Below, piece after piece: positions 45,254-57,954 of a stretch of DNA of 64,000 bases (the stretch's first letter is position 1; the number at the start of each line of letters is the position of its first letter). The notes beneath the pieces were generated by a model. The model did no database searches. It was given only the letters and a program-made list of their open reading frames with translations, and had not been told where the DNA came from. The position numbers and the translations under genes are program-made. Source of the stretch: Riptortus pedestris (Eukaryota > Arthropoda > Insecta > Hemiptera > Alydidae); contig CM032230.1 in assembly GCA_019009955.1 (NCBI GenBank), positions 107,788,001 through 107,852,000 of the forward strand, given 5' to 3'.

Positions 45254-45920
45254 TCTGTTAACGCTCTAGCGGTCGCAATTTTTGTTTGATCCTTACGAAA
45301 CTCGATATTTAACTGTTTTATGTAAAAAGACAGATCAAGTTCGTTAATGGCTGAAATCGGACTAGAGGGAGGGGGGGGGTTTAGAAGGGGGATTTTCAAA
45401 AATTCAAAATATCTCCGTTATTATGCATCGGATCGAAAATTTGTATATAACCAATCTTATTGCAAATTAAATTTACTATAAATATTGTTATATACATTTA
45501 TTCTCTATCTTGAATATTAACCGAGATATTTGCATTTTTATGAAGTCTGTGGTCGGGTATAGTTCGGATTAGGTCGGCCATTTCCGTCATTGCTCGGCTC
45601 AGGTGGAAGCTTCTTCTAGCCTTACCTGTCGTTTCTAACCTTACCTTACCTTCGTTACTTTGTGATATTTATGCAAATACGTTCTGTTCATCCGCGCCCC
45701 CCCCCTTCTTTAGTTCTTGGACTACTAAAATTTGAGTTATTAAAATATAAATTATTCTTACAATTCAGAAGCCGTTTCATTTATTTTAATTAACTGAAAG
45801 ATTTCTCATTACCGTTTGTATTTAATCACGGTGGTATTGTGTTACCAGTATGCAGATTTCTCTATTGTAAAACTTCACATGGGAAATCTGCTTAGTTTAC
45901 GCAGCCCCTGCGTGACGGAC
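45076..45920 (-). repeat. HINE-A copy, long-form end
   Basis: End B (ACAGATTTCCCTTAAGG), TA core 45201-45250, G tract 45369, a rearranged middle (45540-45660) and end A (GCAGCCCCTGCGTGACGGAC). Confidence 0.88.
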
Positions 45921-45934
45921 TTTTTTTTTTTCAA

Positions 45935-46112
45935 TGAGCCGTTGGCAGATATGTTTGTTTACATTTGAGACGCTTCCCGCCGGCAGGAGAAAAATGTCTT
46001 ATTACCGTTTGTATTTATTCACTTAATATTCACGGTGGTGTTGTGTAGGAGTATGTAGGTGTTTTTATTATTAATCTTCACGAGGGAAATCTGCTAAGTT
46101 GGCGGACTTTTT
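45935..46112 (-). repeat. HINE-A A-side fragment
   Basis: TTTGTTTACATTTGAGACG, TATTCACGGTGGTGTTGTGT and a shortened end A (GGGAAATCTGCTAAGTTGGC). Confidence 0.8.
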
Positions 46113-47627
46113 AAAAATGTAAATGAGCAACATTGTCTGAGTTGCGAAGCTCTTAAAAACAAAAATACGATTAAAAACCATTGAACTGACAAATCTGTTA
46201 AATGTAGCAAAGAAAAAAATCTATATTCTTATCGTAGCAAAAATAAAGAAATAAAATTTAAGCAGGGTAAAATCTGATGTCTCAGTTAGTTTGTTGTTAG
46301 TTTAAACTCTACTTAAGCTTCATCGTACATAATAATTGAAAAGTCTTCCCAAACCTTTCTTTCATTTTTTAATTTTCAGTAGACTTTCGTGGTTTTGTAG
46401 ACTCGTCAATATCTGACTTTCTTTTGAAGCTTTATCCAGATTTGGAAAGCAGGCCATTTTCTTCCTTCAATTATTTATTGTGTGAAGAAAACTACAAGAT
46501 CTTTTAATGGAAATTCTGGACTACTGCAGACATAAATAAGGTTTTATATTCTCTGTAGCACTATAATGAGTTTGACAGAGATTTTGTATAAATTATACTG
46601 TTTGAGAGTTTAATAAAACCAAGCTAACCTTTAAAATTGTTCCCAACATTCTAATTGTTGTTTAATTATTTTATAAATTAAAAATTGTAAAAATACTTTG
46701 AATTTTATCAACTGGTACGTAGACACATAAATGTAATGTTTTCTGAAGAGTGAATATTTACCATAATAGAGGCATATTATTAAGGTTTTTGTTCCTAGCA
46801 GAAATCTATAGCAGGGTATGAAACTTCTTTGAAACTTTTTTAAAACTTGGTAGAAGCAGAGTTAAATCATTCAGAAGCGTCTTAAGGCCCCAATTGAAAA
46901 GTGGTTTTACCATAAGCTCTCAATAACTAGGACAAAATAAAGGTATAAGCTCATTTTTGCCGCAATGTACTTATTATATTATTTTAAAAGTGAGTTTTTT
47001 ATTTATTTATATTAGTTTAAATATCACTTCCATGAGAAAAAAAGGAGGAGTCTGGAAAACATGAACTTTAGACTTCTACCAAGCTGTTTTACTATTTTAG
47101 AAATGTATTAAAATACATATTTCTCTGGATTATCTAACAAACGCATTCGCATGATGTCTTTGTTAAATCTAATACTGCTCCTAACTATTTATAGATACCT
47201 TATGTTAATTAATTTATTTTTTTAATCGGAGGTCCAGTTTTCATTACTAATTAACATGCAAATAGCAGTAGACCATAAAAGTACTCCATGTTGTGTGCCA
47301 ATAGTTCCCGTTCTACTGGAATTTTCGTTCCCCAACAATGGGGTTTAAACTATAAGTTGAAAGTAAATAGAAGTACAGTTTACAGACAGTACTGGCAACA
47401 TTGTCTACAGGTGGATACATATCTTTAATGAATTTACCAACACATACATACACACGCGCGCACGCACAAACACACACACTCACAGACACCACATATTTTC
47501 ATGTTAAAGATCCAGTAGCCTTAATTTCTGTTCAATGGTTACCAAATTCGATATAGCTATAGCTTTATTCCTCAATGACTAAAATTAAACCTGAAGGAGT
47601 AGGAGTTTAGTGAATGGCTGAAATAGA
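46113..47627. other. no gene recognised
   Basis: Repeat-poor AT-rich DNA. A CA/CG-rich simple run lies at 47440-47495. Confidence 0.45.
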
Positions 47628-48248
47628 ATAAAATCTGTAACGCAGGGGCTACGTCAACTAAGCAGATTTCCCACGTATGTTACGTATTTGCATTTTCTCA
47701 AAGCGTAAATGTTCAATGAAAACAACATTTAGTCTGTAGGCTTCAAATAAAATGGTTCATTATATAACAGCTTACTGTTAATATGACAGGAGTAGGAGGG
47801 GGAGGGGGGTTACTCATGACCAAAAACTAAAAAAATGCAAATATCTCGGTTAATAACCAAGATAGTGAAAAAGCATACATATCAACATTTACAGAACATT
47901 ACATTTGCAAGATGATAGATTCTATACAATTTTTCGATCCGCCAACATAAATGTTTGGAATTTTCGAAATTCTCACACTTTAAATCCCCCACCCCCCGTC
48001 CTCCACCACTGGTCCGATTTTTGCCATTAATAAACTTGATCTTCATTTTTACATATCAGGCTTAGTAACGATCAGAAAAAAAATTGCGACCTCTAGAGCG
48101 TTAACAGACGAATATATTACAATTTTGAACGTCCTCATTTTAGCCATCTCCTGGTTAGGATCGATGGGCATTTGAAGACATTTTTCGAAAGTCCCTTCAT
48201 GTGTACAACCTCAATAGCTGATTTCCCCCAAGGGAAATCTGATAAAAA
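47628..48248 (+). repeat. HINE-A copy without TA expansion
   Basis: Decayed end A (AAATCTGTAACGCAGGGGC), TGCAAATATCTCGG, AACAGACGAATATATTACAA where the TA core would be, and end B (CCCCCAAGGGAAATCTGATA). Only about four TA units are present, so the microsatellite is not obligatory. Confidence 0.88.
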
Positions 48249-48287
48249 TGTGAAATATCTCCATTATTACGAGTCACATAATTGGTC

Positions 48288-48334
48288 TCCAAATAAAGGA
48301 TTAAAAGAATAATTCTTTTAATCCTTTATTTGGA
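48288..48334. repeat. 22-bp perfect inverted repeat, 3-bp loop
   Basis: Left arm TCCAAATAAAGGATTAAAAG plus AA (48288-48309), loop TAA, right arm 48313-48334. It could form a strong cruciform or RNA hairpin. Confidence 0.95.
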
Positions 48335-49121
48335 CAATTATTGTATTGTCCAGAAATATTGACTAATAATAGTTTATAATTAGTGTAAAACATGTTTTCT
48401 AGCCATTAGCTTTTATAATTATTCTAAATTACCAATAGCTGTAATTATGCTTATTGCAAAAAAAAAATATAATAAAGGAAAAAATAAATACTTCAATACA
48501 TTTTCCATATATACAGAGTTATTTTTACTTTTTTTCCAATATTAAGTGACCCCCCCCCCTACTCTATCAATTCTCACCAAAGGCAAGTATTATACGAAGG
48601 CAATCGTGTCTAACTTAGATTTAATTTTAGAGTACATTGAAAAATTGAGGTTATAATTACTCCATTTGGGAAATATGCCACTATGTTTTCGAGGTCACTG
48701 CGAGGGGGCCTTTTTTTGTTGGGAATTAACATTTCAGCATGTGTTAGGCTTATTTATGTAGAATACTTAATTGAAATCACTCTCTTAAGCCAACAAGTAA
48801 AACAACATTACAAGGCCCATTTTAAAAGTTTCCCCGAGAACCCCTTTTTGAATAAAGTTTCTTGGAATCCCTTGAATAGCATCTGTAATTTATTATACAA
48901 AGGGTGAGAGGAGAGACGGTAGGCTTGACAAAAAATGTCGTCACTACTAACACATTTCTTTTTACATTCCATCACATCATGAGAATACGAATATATTTTG
49001 TACTTAATTTTTACCATCAAAAAGTAAATAATAGCAAAAAATGAAAATGTTTTTCTAATATTCCCTAAGTCGATTTCAGGGGGAGGTACACGACTTGAAG
49101 TTTGAACAATGTAAGTATGAA
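48335..49121. other. no gene recognised
   Basis: Non-coding. A GAGGTCACTGCGAGGGGGCC patch near 48690 is the only GC-rich spot; the frames at 48683 and 48808 show no known motif. Confidence 0.4.
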
Positions 49122-49332
49122 TTTGGGGCAAAGGTTATCCATGTGAGTTAAAGCTTTGGCCTTAATCTCACATTGTGAACCTAGAGTGGCGAGTTCGATT
49201 CTCGCCTGGGTTATAAGAATTTATCTAGTGGTGAGCTCATTAAATAAAATCGTAGGTAGAAAAGGTTGGTAATCTGTAGATAGTCCCAATTTGCCAAAGT
49301 AGCTAAACGTGGGCGTATTATTAAAATAAAAA
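49122..49332 (+). repeat. tRNA-derived SINE, diverged
   Basis: AGGTTATCCATGTGAGTTAA (A-box region), GAGTTCGATTCTCGCC (B box), the family body and an AAAATAAAAA tail. Confidence 0.85.
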
Positions 49333-49361
49333 GTTGACATTTCAACATTCAGGGTTGTTGT

Positions 49362-49497
49362 TTTAGCAGATTTCCCTTAAGGAAAACAGTTATTGAGGTT
49401 GTACTCATGACAGAATATTCGAAATTTTTCTTCAAATGTCCATCGATCCTACCTAGTAGTTGACGAAAATTAGGTCCGCTCAAATCTGCATATATAT

Positions 49498-49535
<38 letters not shown>

Positions 49536-50038
49536 TTATTTATTTGTATGTTACCGCTCTAGCGGTCGCAATTTTTGTTTGATGGTTACCAAACTCGATA
49601 TTTAGTCTTTTTATGTAAAAAGAAAGATCAAGTTCGTTAAGGGCTAATATCGGATCAGTGGGAGGGGGGGGGGGTTAGAGGGGAGGATTTTCGAAAATTC
49701 GAAATATCTCCGTTACTATACGTCGGGTCGAAAAATCGTATTGAACCAATCTTATTGCAAATTAAATTTACTACAAATATTGTTCTATACATTTATTCTC
49801 TATCCTGAATATTAACCGAGATATTTGCATTTGTATTCTGTGTGTGATCGTCAGGGGTCGGCTATGTTCGGGAATTTCCGCCGAGAGCTCTGGCGGCCAG
49901 TTCCATAACTATTCGTCCCTCTTGAATAGGTTTAGATATACCTTACTACTACAGTTGTTATTGGGCAAATTTAGCTACTGTATAACTTCGTGTGGGAAAT
50001 GTGCTTAAGTTTCCGCAGCCCCTGCGTGACGGACTTTT
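49362..50038 (-). repeat. HINE-A full copy, short form
   Basis: End B TTTTAGCAGATTTCCCTTAA, interrupted TA core (49488-49530), GAGAGCTCTGGCGGCC block, end A GCAGCCCCTGCGTGACGGAC. Confidence 0.92.
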
Positions 50039-50183
50039 TTGAGTTATGCCATATGAGCACAAACTTCATGCAGAAGCTAGTCGAAATGGGCTAAGGCAGG
50101 GTGAAAACTGATAATTCCGAAGAAATCTCAAAACTAATATTTTTCGCAGTTACAATACTTCATGTAGTTCCTACAAGAAAGTA

Positions 50184-50698
50184 ACAAAAAGTCCTTCACG
50201 CAGGGGCTGCGTAAACTAAGAAGATTTCCTACGTGAAGTTTTACAATAGAGAAATCTGCCTACTAATAACAGTAGTAGTAACGAATCTCTAAACCTATTC
50301 ACGAGGGACGAACAGTTACGAAAACGGCCGAACTAGCTCTCGGCTGAAAGTCCCGAACATAGCCGAGTTATGCCGTCCACATAAACATTGCAAATGCAAA
50401 TATTTTGGTTAATATTCAAGATAAAGAATAAATATATAGAACAATAGTTATAGTAAATATAATTTGCAATAAATTTGATTCCATACACTTTTTCGATCCG
50501 ACGCATAATAACGGAGATATTTCGAATTTTAAAAGTGCCCAACCCCCTCCCACTGGTCCCATTCCAGCCATTAACGAACTTGATCTTTCTTTTTACATAA
50601 AACGATTAAATTTCGAGTTTGGTAACGGTCAATCAAAAATTGGGTCCGCTAGAGCGTTAACAGACAAATATATATACTCGTGTATATATATATATATA

Positions 50699-50747
<49 letters not shown>

Positions 50748-50867
50748 GAACGGGCCTCATTTTCGTCATCTCCAGGGTAGGATCGATGGACATTTGAAGA
50801 AATTTTTCGAAAATCGCGCTATGAGTACGACCTCAATAGCTGACTTCCCTTAGGGGAAATCTGCAAA
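50184..50867 (+). repeat. HINE-A full copy, short form
   Basis: End A AAAAAGTCCTTCACGCAGG, TA core 50666-50741 with interruptions, end B CCCTTAGGGGAAATCTGC. The flank GAAAGTAA / AACAGACTCT can be compared with an unoccupied copy near 51050. Confidence 0.92.
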
Positions 50868-51100
50868 TGAACAGACTCTGTGTTCTAGTCTGTGGGGCAA
50901 CATAGTAAAATTTACTTATTAATGTAAATTGTGGATCAATTTTCTGCATTCAATGGTTGTGCATTGTTTATAAGTGGGTACTATTTCAGTCAACTATTTA
51001 CAACATTTCAGACAACTACTTTCATACAATAATTCATTTAGTTTCTAGAAGAAAGTAAAAAGTAATCAGACTCTAGTGTTCCAGTTTGTAGGGGGCGACA

Positions 51101-51536
51101 TAATAAAGTCCGTCACGCAGGGCCTGCGTAAACTAAGCAGATTTCCCACTTGAAGATATACAATAGAGACATCTCCATACGAGAGCCCAACAGTTACGGC
51201 CGAACTAGCTTTTGGCGGGAAACTCACTCGTCCGTTACACTTAATAAAAATGCAAATATCTCGGTTAATATTCAAGATAGAGAATAAATGTATAGAACAA
51301 GTATATAGTATTTATAGTAAATTTAATTTGCAATAAGATTGATTCTATACAATGTTTTGATCCGACGTATAGTAACGGAGATATTTCGAATTTTCAAAAT
51401 CCCCCCTCTAAACCCTCCCCCTCCCACTGGTCCGATTTCAGCCATTAACGAACTCAATCTGTCTTTTTGCATGAAACGTTTAAATATCGTGTTTGGTAAC
51501 GGTCAAACAAAAATTGCGACCGCTAGAGCGTTACAG

Positions 51537-51598
<62 letters not shown>

Positions 51599-51719
51599 GA
51601 AAGGACCTCATTTTCGTCATCTCCTGGGTAGGATCGATGGACATTTGAAGAAATTTTTCGAAAATCGCGTCATGAGTACGACCTCAATAGCTGATTTCCC
51701 TTAAAGGAAATCTGCTAAA
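51101..51719 (+). repeat. HINE-A full copy, short form
   Basis: End A AAAGTCCGTCACGCAGGGCC, TA core 51540-51591, end B TTTCCCTTAAAGGAAATCTG. An unoccupied paralogous site is at about 50908-50915. Confidence 0.93.
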
Positions 51720-51755
51720 ATTTACATATTAATGTAAATCGAGGATCAATTTTCT

Positions 51756-51855
51756 GCATTTTAGCAGATTTCCCCTAAGGGAAATCAGTTATTGAGGTCG
51801 TACTCATAACGGAATTTTTCTTCTAGGAGATGACAAAAATGAGGTCCGTTCAAAA

Positions 51856-51897
<42 letters not shown>

Positions 51898-52204
51898 CTG
51901 TTACCGCTCTAGCGGCCGTAATTTTTTTTTTTATCGTTATCAAACTCGATATTTAGTCGTTTTAAGTAAAAAGAATGATCAAGTTCGTTAACCGCTGATA
52001 TCGTACCAAGGTGAGGGGGGGGGGTTAGAGTGGGATAATTTAGAAAATTTCAAATATCTCTGTTACTATACGTCGTATCAAAACATTGTATAGAATCAAT
52101 CTTATTGCAAATTAAATTTACTATAAATACTATATACTTGTTCTATACATTTATTCTCTATCTTGAATATTAACCGAGATATTTGCATTTTTATTAAATG
52201 TAAC
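51756..52204 (-). repeat. HINE-A copy, B part of a double
   Basis: End B TTTTAGCAGATTTCCCCTAA, TA core 51857-51891, to TTTGCATTTTTATTAAATG. An unoccupied paralogous site is at about 50950. Confidence 0.9.
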
Positions 52205-52625
52205 GGACGGAAGTTGGATCGAAAAAGTGTATAGAATCGATTTTACAGAAAAATGAATGTACTTTAAATATTGTTATATACATTGTTTCTCTATCTTGAA
52301 TAAAAACCGAGATATTTGAATTTTTCAGTTTTTAGCCTTCAGTAATTTGAGTGATTGAGATAAAACTGATTCTGATTCATTAAAAATTACATCACTTGCT
52401 TTAGTAAATTGTTTTCAATAAAATTTGTATGTTATATTTAGATATATTTCACTAATTGTTTGTCTTTCCGGTCTATCAATTCAGCCGCTTTCCGTTGTTG
52501 AGCTTATTAACTTGTATTGTACATTTACTGAGAATTCAGGATAGTATTACCTGTTATATTTATCTATTGTAAACCTTTACGTGGGAAATCTACTTAGTTT
52601 ACGCAGCCCCTTTGTGACGGACGTT
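52205..52625 (-). repeat. HINE-A copy, A part of a double
   Basis: It starts in GTTGGATCGAAAAAGTGTAT, skips the C tract region, and ends GCAGCCCCTTTGTGACGGAC. Confidence 0.85.
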
Positions 52626-52670
52626 TTCGGTTGTACATTGTTTATAAGTGGGTACTATTTCATTTAACTA

Positions 52671-55600
52671 CTTATCCATTCATTTCTTTTTTATGCTGCT
52701 TATAATTGAAAAAAAGTCTGGAAATTAATTAATTATCCTTATATTCAAAAAATTCTGAAGACTTTCACCCCTTCTCACTAAATACACTGTTTTGTGAAAC
52801 CCTCTCTCATTTTTATTTATTTATTCAAACGTAGTTTCCTCAGCGAATAAAAGCGAGGTTAAGCCGGAATAGGAGACAGATTTAAAACGAGACCTTAATG
52901 CACCGAGTGGCAGTTAAATCTTTATTTTTATCTCCGTTTTAACCGAAGACTGAAAAGAGAAAATGTACCTTTTATCATTTGTGCTATGCAATATTCATAA
53001 CATTTGAAGTAGCTTTCTGTTTTTATTCTTACAATTTAATGAAACATAAAGCTTATGTTATTTTCATTCCTTGAATTCTTAGTTTTATATATGCATGACG
53101 TCGTTAAGTTATTATATATTTCTTTTCATCAGTGATATTGTGTGTACAGTATTAAGGGCCAATGTATTTTGACTGGTTATATGAAGTACTATTAGCTCTA
53201 AATAGAAATTGAAACAATTAATCTTTTTTTTTTTGTAACACATTTATCATTCTGTTGTATTATTAGCAGCAGGTATTTCTACTGTCCACTCACTTAAAGG
53301 GAAGTTTTCGATTTTCCTTAGTATTAGTCTAAATATATTTATAGTTCAAAATTTATATCACCTCGGAATTTTTATTTAATTCACCATCATACTACGCCTA
53401 ATATTATACTAAATTAATGGGAATTTTTAGTTGTGCTCTTTTAAAATGCCAGTTTTTAGTTTTTCTGTTGCGCTAATCTATCGAAAATATTGTTTATCTC
53501 TGAATCCTTTATAATTGAAAAATTGAAAAAAAAAACAAAAAAAAAACAACTACAATATAAAATTAACAGAAAAAGGTTTCAAAATTTTTGAGTTTTATAT
53601 TTAGTTGCTAATTTTTTATGGTTTCCAGATTATTTTATTATTCTCATAAATATATTGGAACTTGTCTTTTCAATAGTGGAGTTTTTTTCCGGAGAACCTT
53701 TTCATTTTTTATTAATTTCTTTGTGATTGGCGAAGTCGTGTCGTTTTGACGGATTTACTATTCAAATAGATGTAACCACCAAAAATTTAGTTTTAAGTAG
53801 AATTAAATTTAATTGTTATCTGTATTATGTAGAGGGTAAAATCTGCAATAAAAATCTTTATTAGACCTAATAGTATAGTACTAGTAATAGAATCGATTGG
53901 AGATGTTAACGGAAAAAGTACTGGTACACATTACAGTTACTAAATGATATCAAGAGTACAATGCGAGATCAATTTTCGTCATACGAATTTGACTTTTCTG
54001 TATGTGAATATTGTGGCGATGTTTACCACATCTCATATATTTACAGGGGACAAGTAGAATGACAATATTGCAGTTTTATTAGTCGAAACTACAAATGGGA
54101 GTATTTTAAAATATTAAAACAGTCTTAAAGCTAGATTTTTCAGCAATCATGGGAAAAGAAGTGAAATTATGGAAGCTACAGAATGGATTATAAAAGCGAC
54201 TCGTAGCCTGTATAAAAAGTTTGATGCGAAGAGACAACTGGAGTGTTAGCAATGCAATTAGTTTCCCTAATGCACGCAATCACTCACGTAAAACACGGAA
54301 CAAAATATTTTTGGCATAATAAACCTAAACCTCATTGTTCGCTTGAAATTTTTCAAACCTCTCTCAGAGACGTTTTGTTGAGCTGATTTGTTGTTAATGT
54401 TGAAGTTAAGAGATACCAGATATTATATATCTACTTCTATGAAACATTGAAGAATAATTACTTACCAACACAAGATATAAATTGAACATTCAATATTGAA
54501 AGACGGGGCACTCCTTCAAAAGATTAAAAACCAGTTTCCTTTCAAAGTATTCATTTTTCACTAAAAACAGGATACGCACGTCTGGAGAGTTTCTTCCGAG
54601 TTTAAATCCAACATATTGTTTTCATGGGGATTGACTTTGAAAGATACAATGATAGGTTTTCGATATTACCTGATCAAAGAACATTTTATGCTCTTTTATC
54701 TACTCCATACTCTGTTAGTTACCGAAATGATTCCAGAAGGCGTTTTAAGCTACTGTAACACTAATCATCACAAGACGAATTATAGCTTCAAATATCGATT
54801 ACGTAGAGTGCGAAGATTAAAACTAAATTAAAATAGTTATCTGCTTAGTTAACTTAGCCTCCTAGTGACTGACTTCTACTGGTGAACCTGATTGACTAGT
54901 TGTGTGACCACATTTAGTTATCGTTGATTTTAAGGTATTTTATGTCGCGACATGCGTACATTGATCTCATATTCATGAGTAAATTCAATATTGTTTTAGT
55001 TCAGATACTCGAAGTACTTCTCCGATATGTGATAGATGTGGTATAATCTAATTTTCATTCCAACGTGGATAGTGTGAGGCGACAACTTCCCACCTTAAGC
55101 CAGTAATCAAGTCAAATGCTATTATTATCATACAGAACATTTGATTGTAATATTTATATATTGTTAGAAATAGAACAACAAAAAACCAGATACCTACTTG
55201 GCAGCCTCATTTAATTGTCTGACAAGGGCCTACGTGCTTTAAGTTCTGTGAATGATATGCTGAGAGACGTGTTATTATAAACAGGCAAATGAATCCAAAG
55301 AAGTTCACATATAAAACAAATTAGATAGTGCAAATATAAAAGTGACTAAGAACTAACGGATTCCAATAAACACATAGTGTATAAAGGTACAACAAAGAAA
55401 CTCGAGGTTTTAAAACTGTTCATCACAAAAATTTCATAACATTTCAAATAAATTTATAATTTCATGTAATATCATTAACATGGATGTGTTCCTCCTCCAA
55501 TACAGCTCTGACTACAACTCAGATATAGACAACTCAATGCATTTGAAATGGTCTTAAGATTGGCTTAAAGCTGTCTTGATAGGAGCCCTGATAGGTCTAG

Positions 55601-55779
55601 ACAGGAGGAGTAGAACTGCCCTAAACTATTTTTATAAAAAAATGATGTCAACATTTACTTCAATCTATGTCAGAGAGTAATTTTCTAAATCTTTAGTTAA
55701 AAACTGTAATGGAGGATCATACAGAAGTTGGGAATTATGGTGGAATTAGATCAACGGAAATCAATGAAATTACTAGCTG
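52671..55779. other. no gene recognised
   Basis: About 3 kb of AT-rich DNA. A HINE-A end-A stub (CTGCTTAGTTAACTTAGCC) lies at 54838-54876. The 71-codon frame at 54616 (+) has no known motif. Confidence 0.45.
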
Positions 55780-55784
55780 GAACG

Positions 55785-56654
55785 CACACTGGAGCGATCC
55801 TTCAGTAATGTTGGACATTGGGGGAAAAAATAAAAGTTTTAATTTGGGATTTTGATTGTGTTGTTAGTACCACATAAACCCTTTTCAATTGAGCAGATTG
55901 ATTTTTAGCCATATTATTGCAATGGTTTTTACATAATGCCTGGGTATAATTGCTATGTTAAAAAAAGCCTTGGCTTATTTAATTCGTCGTGAACTCTTAT
56001 TTCATTTTATAAATTATTGTTGCTTCCAGTACACATTAAGGGTATTATAACAAATCAAAAACTGGCACAAAAGGTTTTAAAAAATTCCTCTAATTTTTTT
56101 TTTTTTTACATCGAGCTGAAAATAATTTTATTTAATTGAATTCGCAAATCGCTTGTATTTGCTTGAAAAAATACCACTTGGCATGCTTTTAGGAGTATAT
56201 TGTCTTATTTACAACGTCGTCAGATCTTGCCTAAACTTTCCTATTCATTAAATATTTTACTTTTAGTGTTAACACTTTCGGTGCGGAAGACGTATTATAC
56301 CTCCCGCGGACCTTTCCCAACTACGTACGGTGTAAAACGCCTCCTCCTCTACGCAATTGACGCCGCCATTCACGTTCGAAGAAATAGTTAAATACGCGTT
56401 TTTCTTGTCTAAATATTTTATATGTTGATATTATGTGTCTACAAATCACAATTCTCTACTTAGTAAGCGATACATAATCTGTATGTACCCATTTAAAATT
56501 ATCCTACCTTTATATCGCAACTGGCAAAATTGCTGATCAGGTAGTTCAATAGAGTACTCGATGTGTTTTAAAATGACACCAGAATCAATATTCTAGGACC
56601 AGTAGAAACGGAGATATTGAATGTCCGGCTTACCCTATCACTTGCTCCAGTGTG
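55785..56654 (+). mobile_element. Transib-like deletion derivative (870 bp)
   Basis: TIRs CACACTGGAGCGA and (reverse complement of the right end) CACACTGGAGCAA, with the 5-bp duplication GAACG at 55780-55784 and 56655-56659. The sequence is nearly identical, in inverse orientation, to the two ends of 36763-38151. It lacks the central 0.5 kb with the transposase fragment (join at about 56421, AAATATTTTA/TATGTTGATA). The 63-codon frame at 56200 has an antisense-equivalent twin at 37543-37734 (-); it is transposon DNA, probably not a gene. Confidence 0.8.
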
Positions 56655-56659
56655 GAACG

Positions 56660-57340
56660 GTGCAGTGGTAGATTGAAAGTTATAAACACTATCATTGAGT
56701 CAAGCAGGAATAATTTTACAGTAAACAACCTCTTTAATTTATTTAATATATATTTATATAAAAAATAGATATATTGCCTTAAAGGAAACATTTATTTTTA
56801 TTTCTTTTGGTTTCATGCATAGTTTGATTCAGCCATTAAAGGTGGCTAATTCTATAAGCTTTACTCCACAGGTGTCAGTAATTCGTTTATGTAGCTTCGC
56901 TCCAGTTCCAAAGCTACAGATTCGTTTATAAGAGGATTATATTAAAAAGAAGGGTCTTTAGAGAGAGTGTGGCCTTTCACCAATTTTACATTCGTTATTT
57001 TTAAATGATCCGACGGAGTTCATTGTTGGAGGGCATCCCCCATCTAAGTAGAATTTACAAAAAAACAATATGTTTATTAATGGCCGATGGTAGAATATTA
57101 GCCAGCGAGAAGCATGCCTTGCAATCGATGATCAACAACTTAAGTGAATTCTGATAAAAAAAAAAAAACTTTGATTTCAATGTACATTTAGTAAACTCCA
57201 AGGAAATGATCTTTAGAATGAGTGGTAGGCTTGTCAAGAAAAATGGCGGTATAACGGATTTACTCTCCTCCGTAGTTTGAACTCACATTTTAATTAAAAA
57301 TTTAAATTACTATTATTATTATTATTAATATCTATTAAAA
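56660..57340. other. no gene recognised
   Basis: AT-rich DNA. A short minus frame at 57055 is interrupted by an A-run. Confidence 0.4.
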
Positions 57341-57530
57341 GTGTTCAGTCGTATCTCCCGCGCTTTCTTGGTTCACTAACCGGCCGTAGATCCTGGCAGG
57401 GTCGCCGTAGGTGGTGGCCAGAAGCGGACACTGCAGCGCTAGCGTACAGGGCGTACCGCTCGCTTTATGGCTGGCAGCCATTGTTCATTTTGATTTCAAG
57501 TTTAGAGCACGTGCTTATGTAGTTGGCTCC
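57341..57530. other. small GC-rich island
   Basis: 57360-57480 has GC and CpG density well above the window average (CTAACCGGCCGTAGATCC, GGGTCGCCGTAGGTGG). I see no peptide signature on either strand. It could be a decayed transposon segment, an exon of unknown kind or a promoter. Confidence 0.35.
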
Positions 57531-57954
57531 GCAAAAAGAGTGAATAGTATTCATCTCCCACAACTCTAATGTCAAAAAAGGATCACCGCATCGAAGATAA
57601 AGGTCTCCGCAACCCGTTTTTATCAGCTAGAAGACAGAATCTCATTGGGAACACAGAATAACACTGGAAGAAAAACCCACTTCATGGAAAGTATATGTTT
57701 CTCGAAGGTACCTATTTCTCTATTATAATGCTAGCATAATTTACGTAAACAATTAAATGAGTACTTATAATATAGGACCGTTCGATCATTATTTTGAGTA
57801 TATACATATATTATTGACTTGCCGCTAAAGTCTACAAACAAACAAAAGGTAAGCATTGTGTTCTACCTATGTTGTACAGTCATATTTCATGATGTTAAAG
57901 TTTCTTTGTTTTCACAACATCTTTATTAATAAATGTTAATATTTGTTTCAATTA

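Larger units (their letters stand above)
50868..52670. repeat. local duplication around HINE-A insertions
   Basis: CAGACTCT...GTGTTC, GCAACATAGTAAAATTTAC, ATTAATGTAAATTGTGGATC, TTTTCTGCATT and CATTGTTTATAAGTGGGTAC occur in one block at 50874-50985. They recur in the same order at 51068-52650, where two HINE-A insertions split the second block. Confidence 0.85.

Noticed and set aside
56200..56391. 63-codon frame identical in kind to 37543-37734 on the other strand
   Set aside because: Both lie in the same part of the two Transib-like copies. Their similarity follows from transposon identity and does not show protein selection. A terminal exon of the element cannot be excluded.
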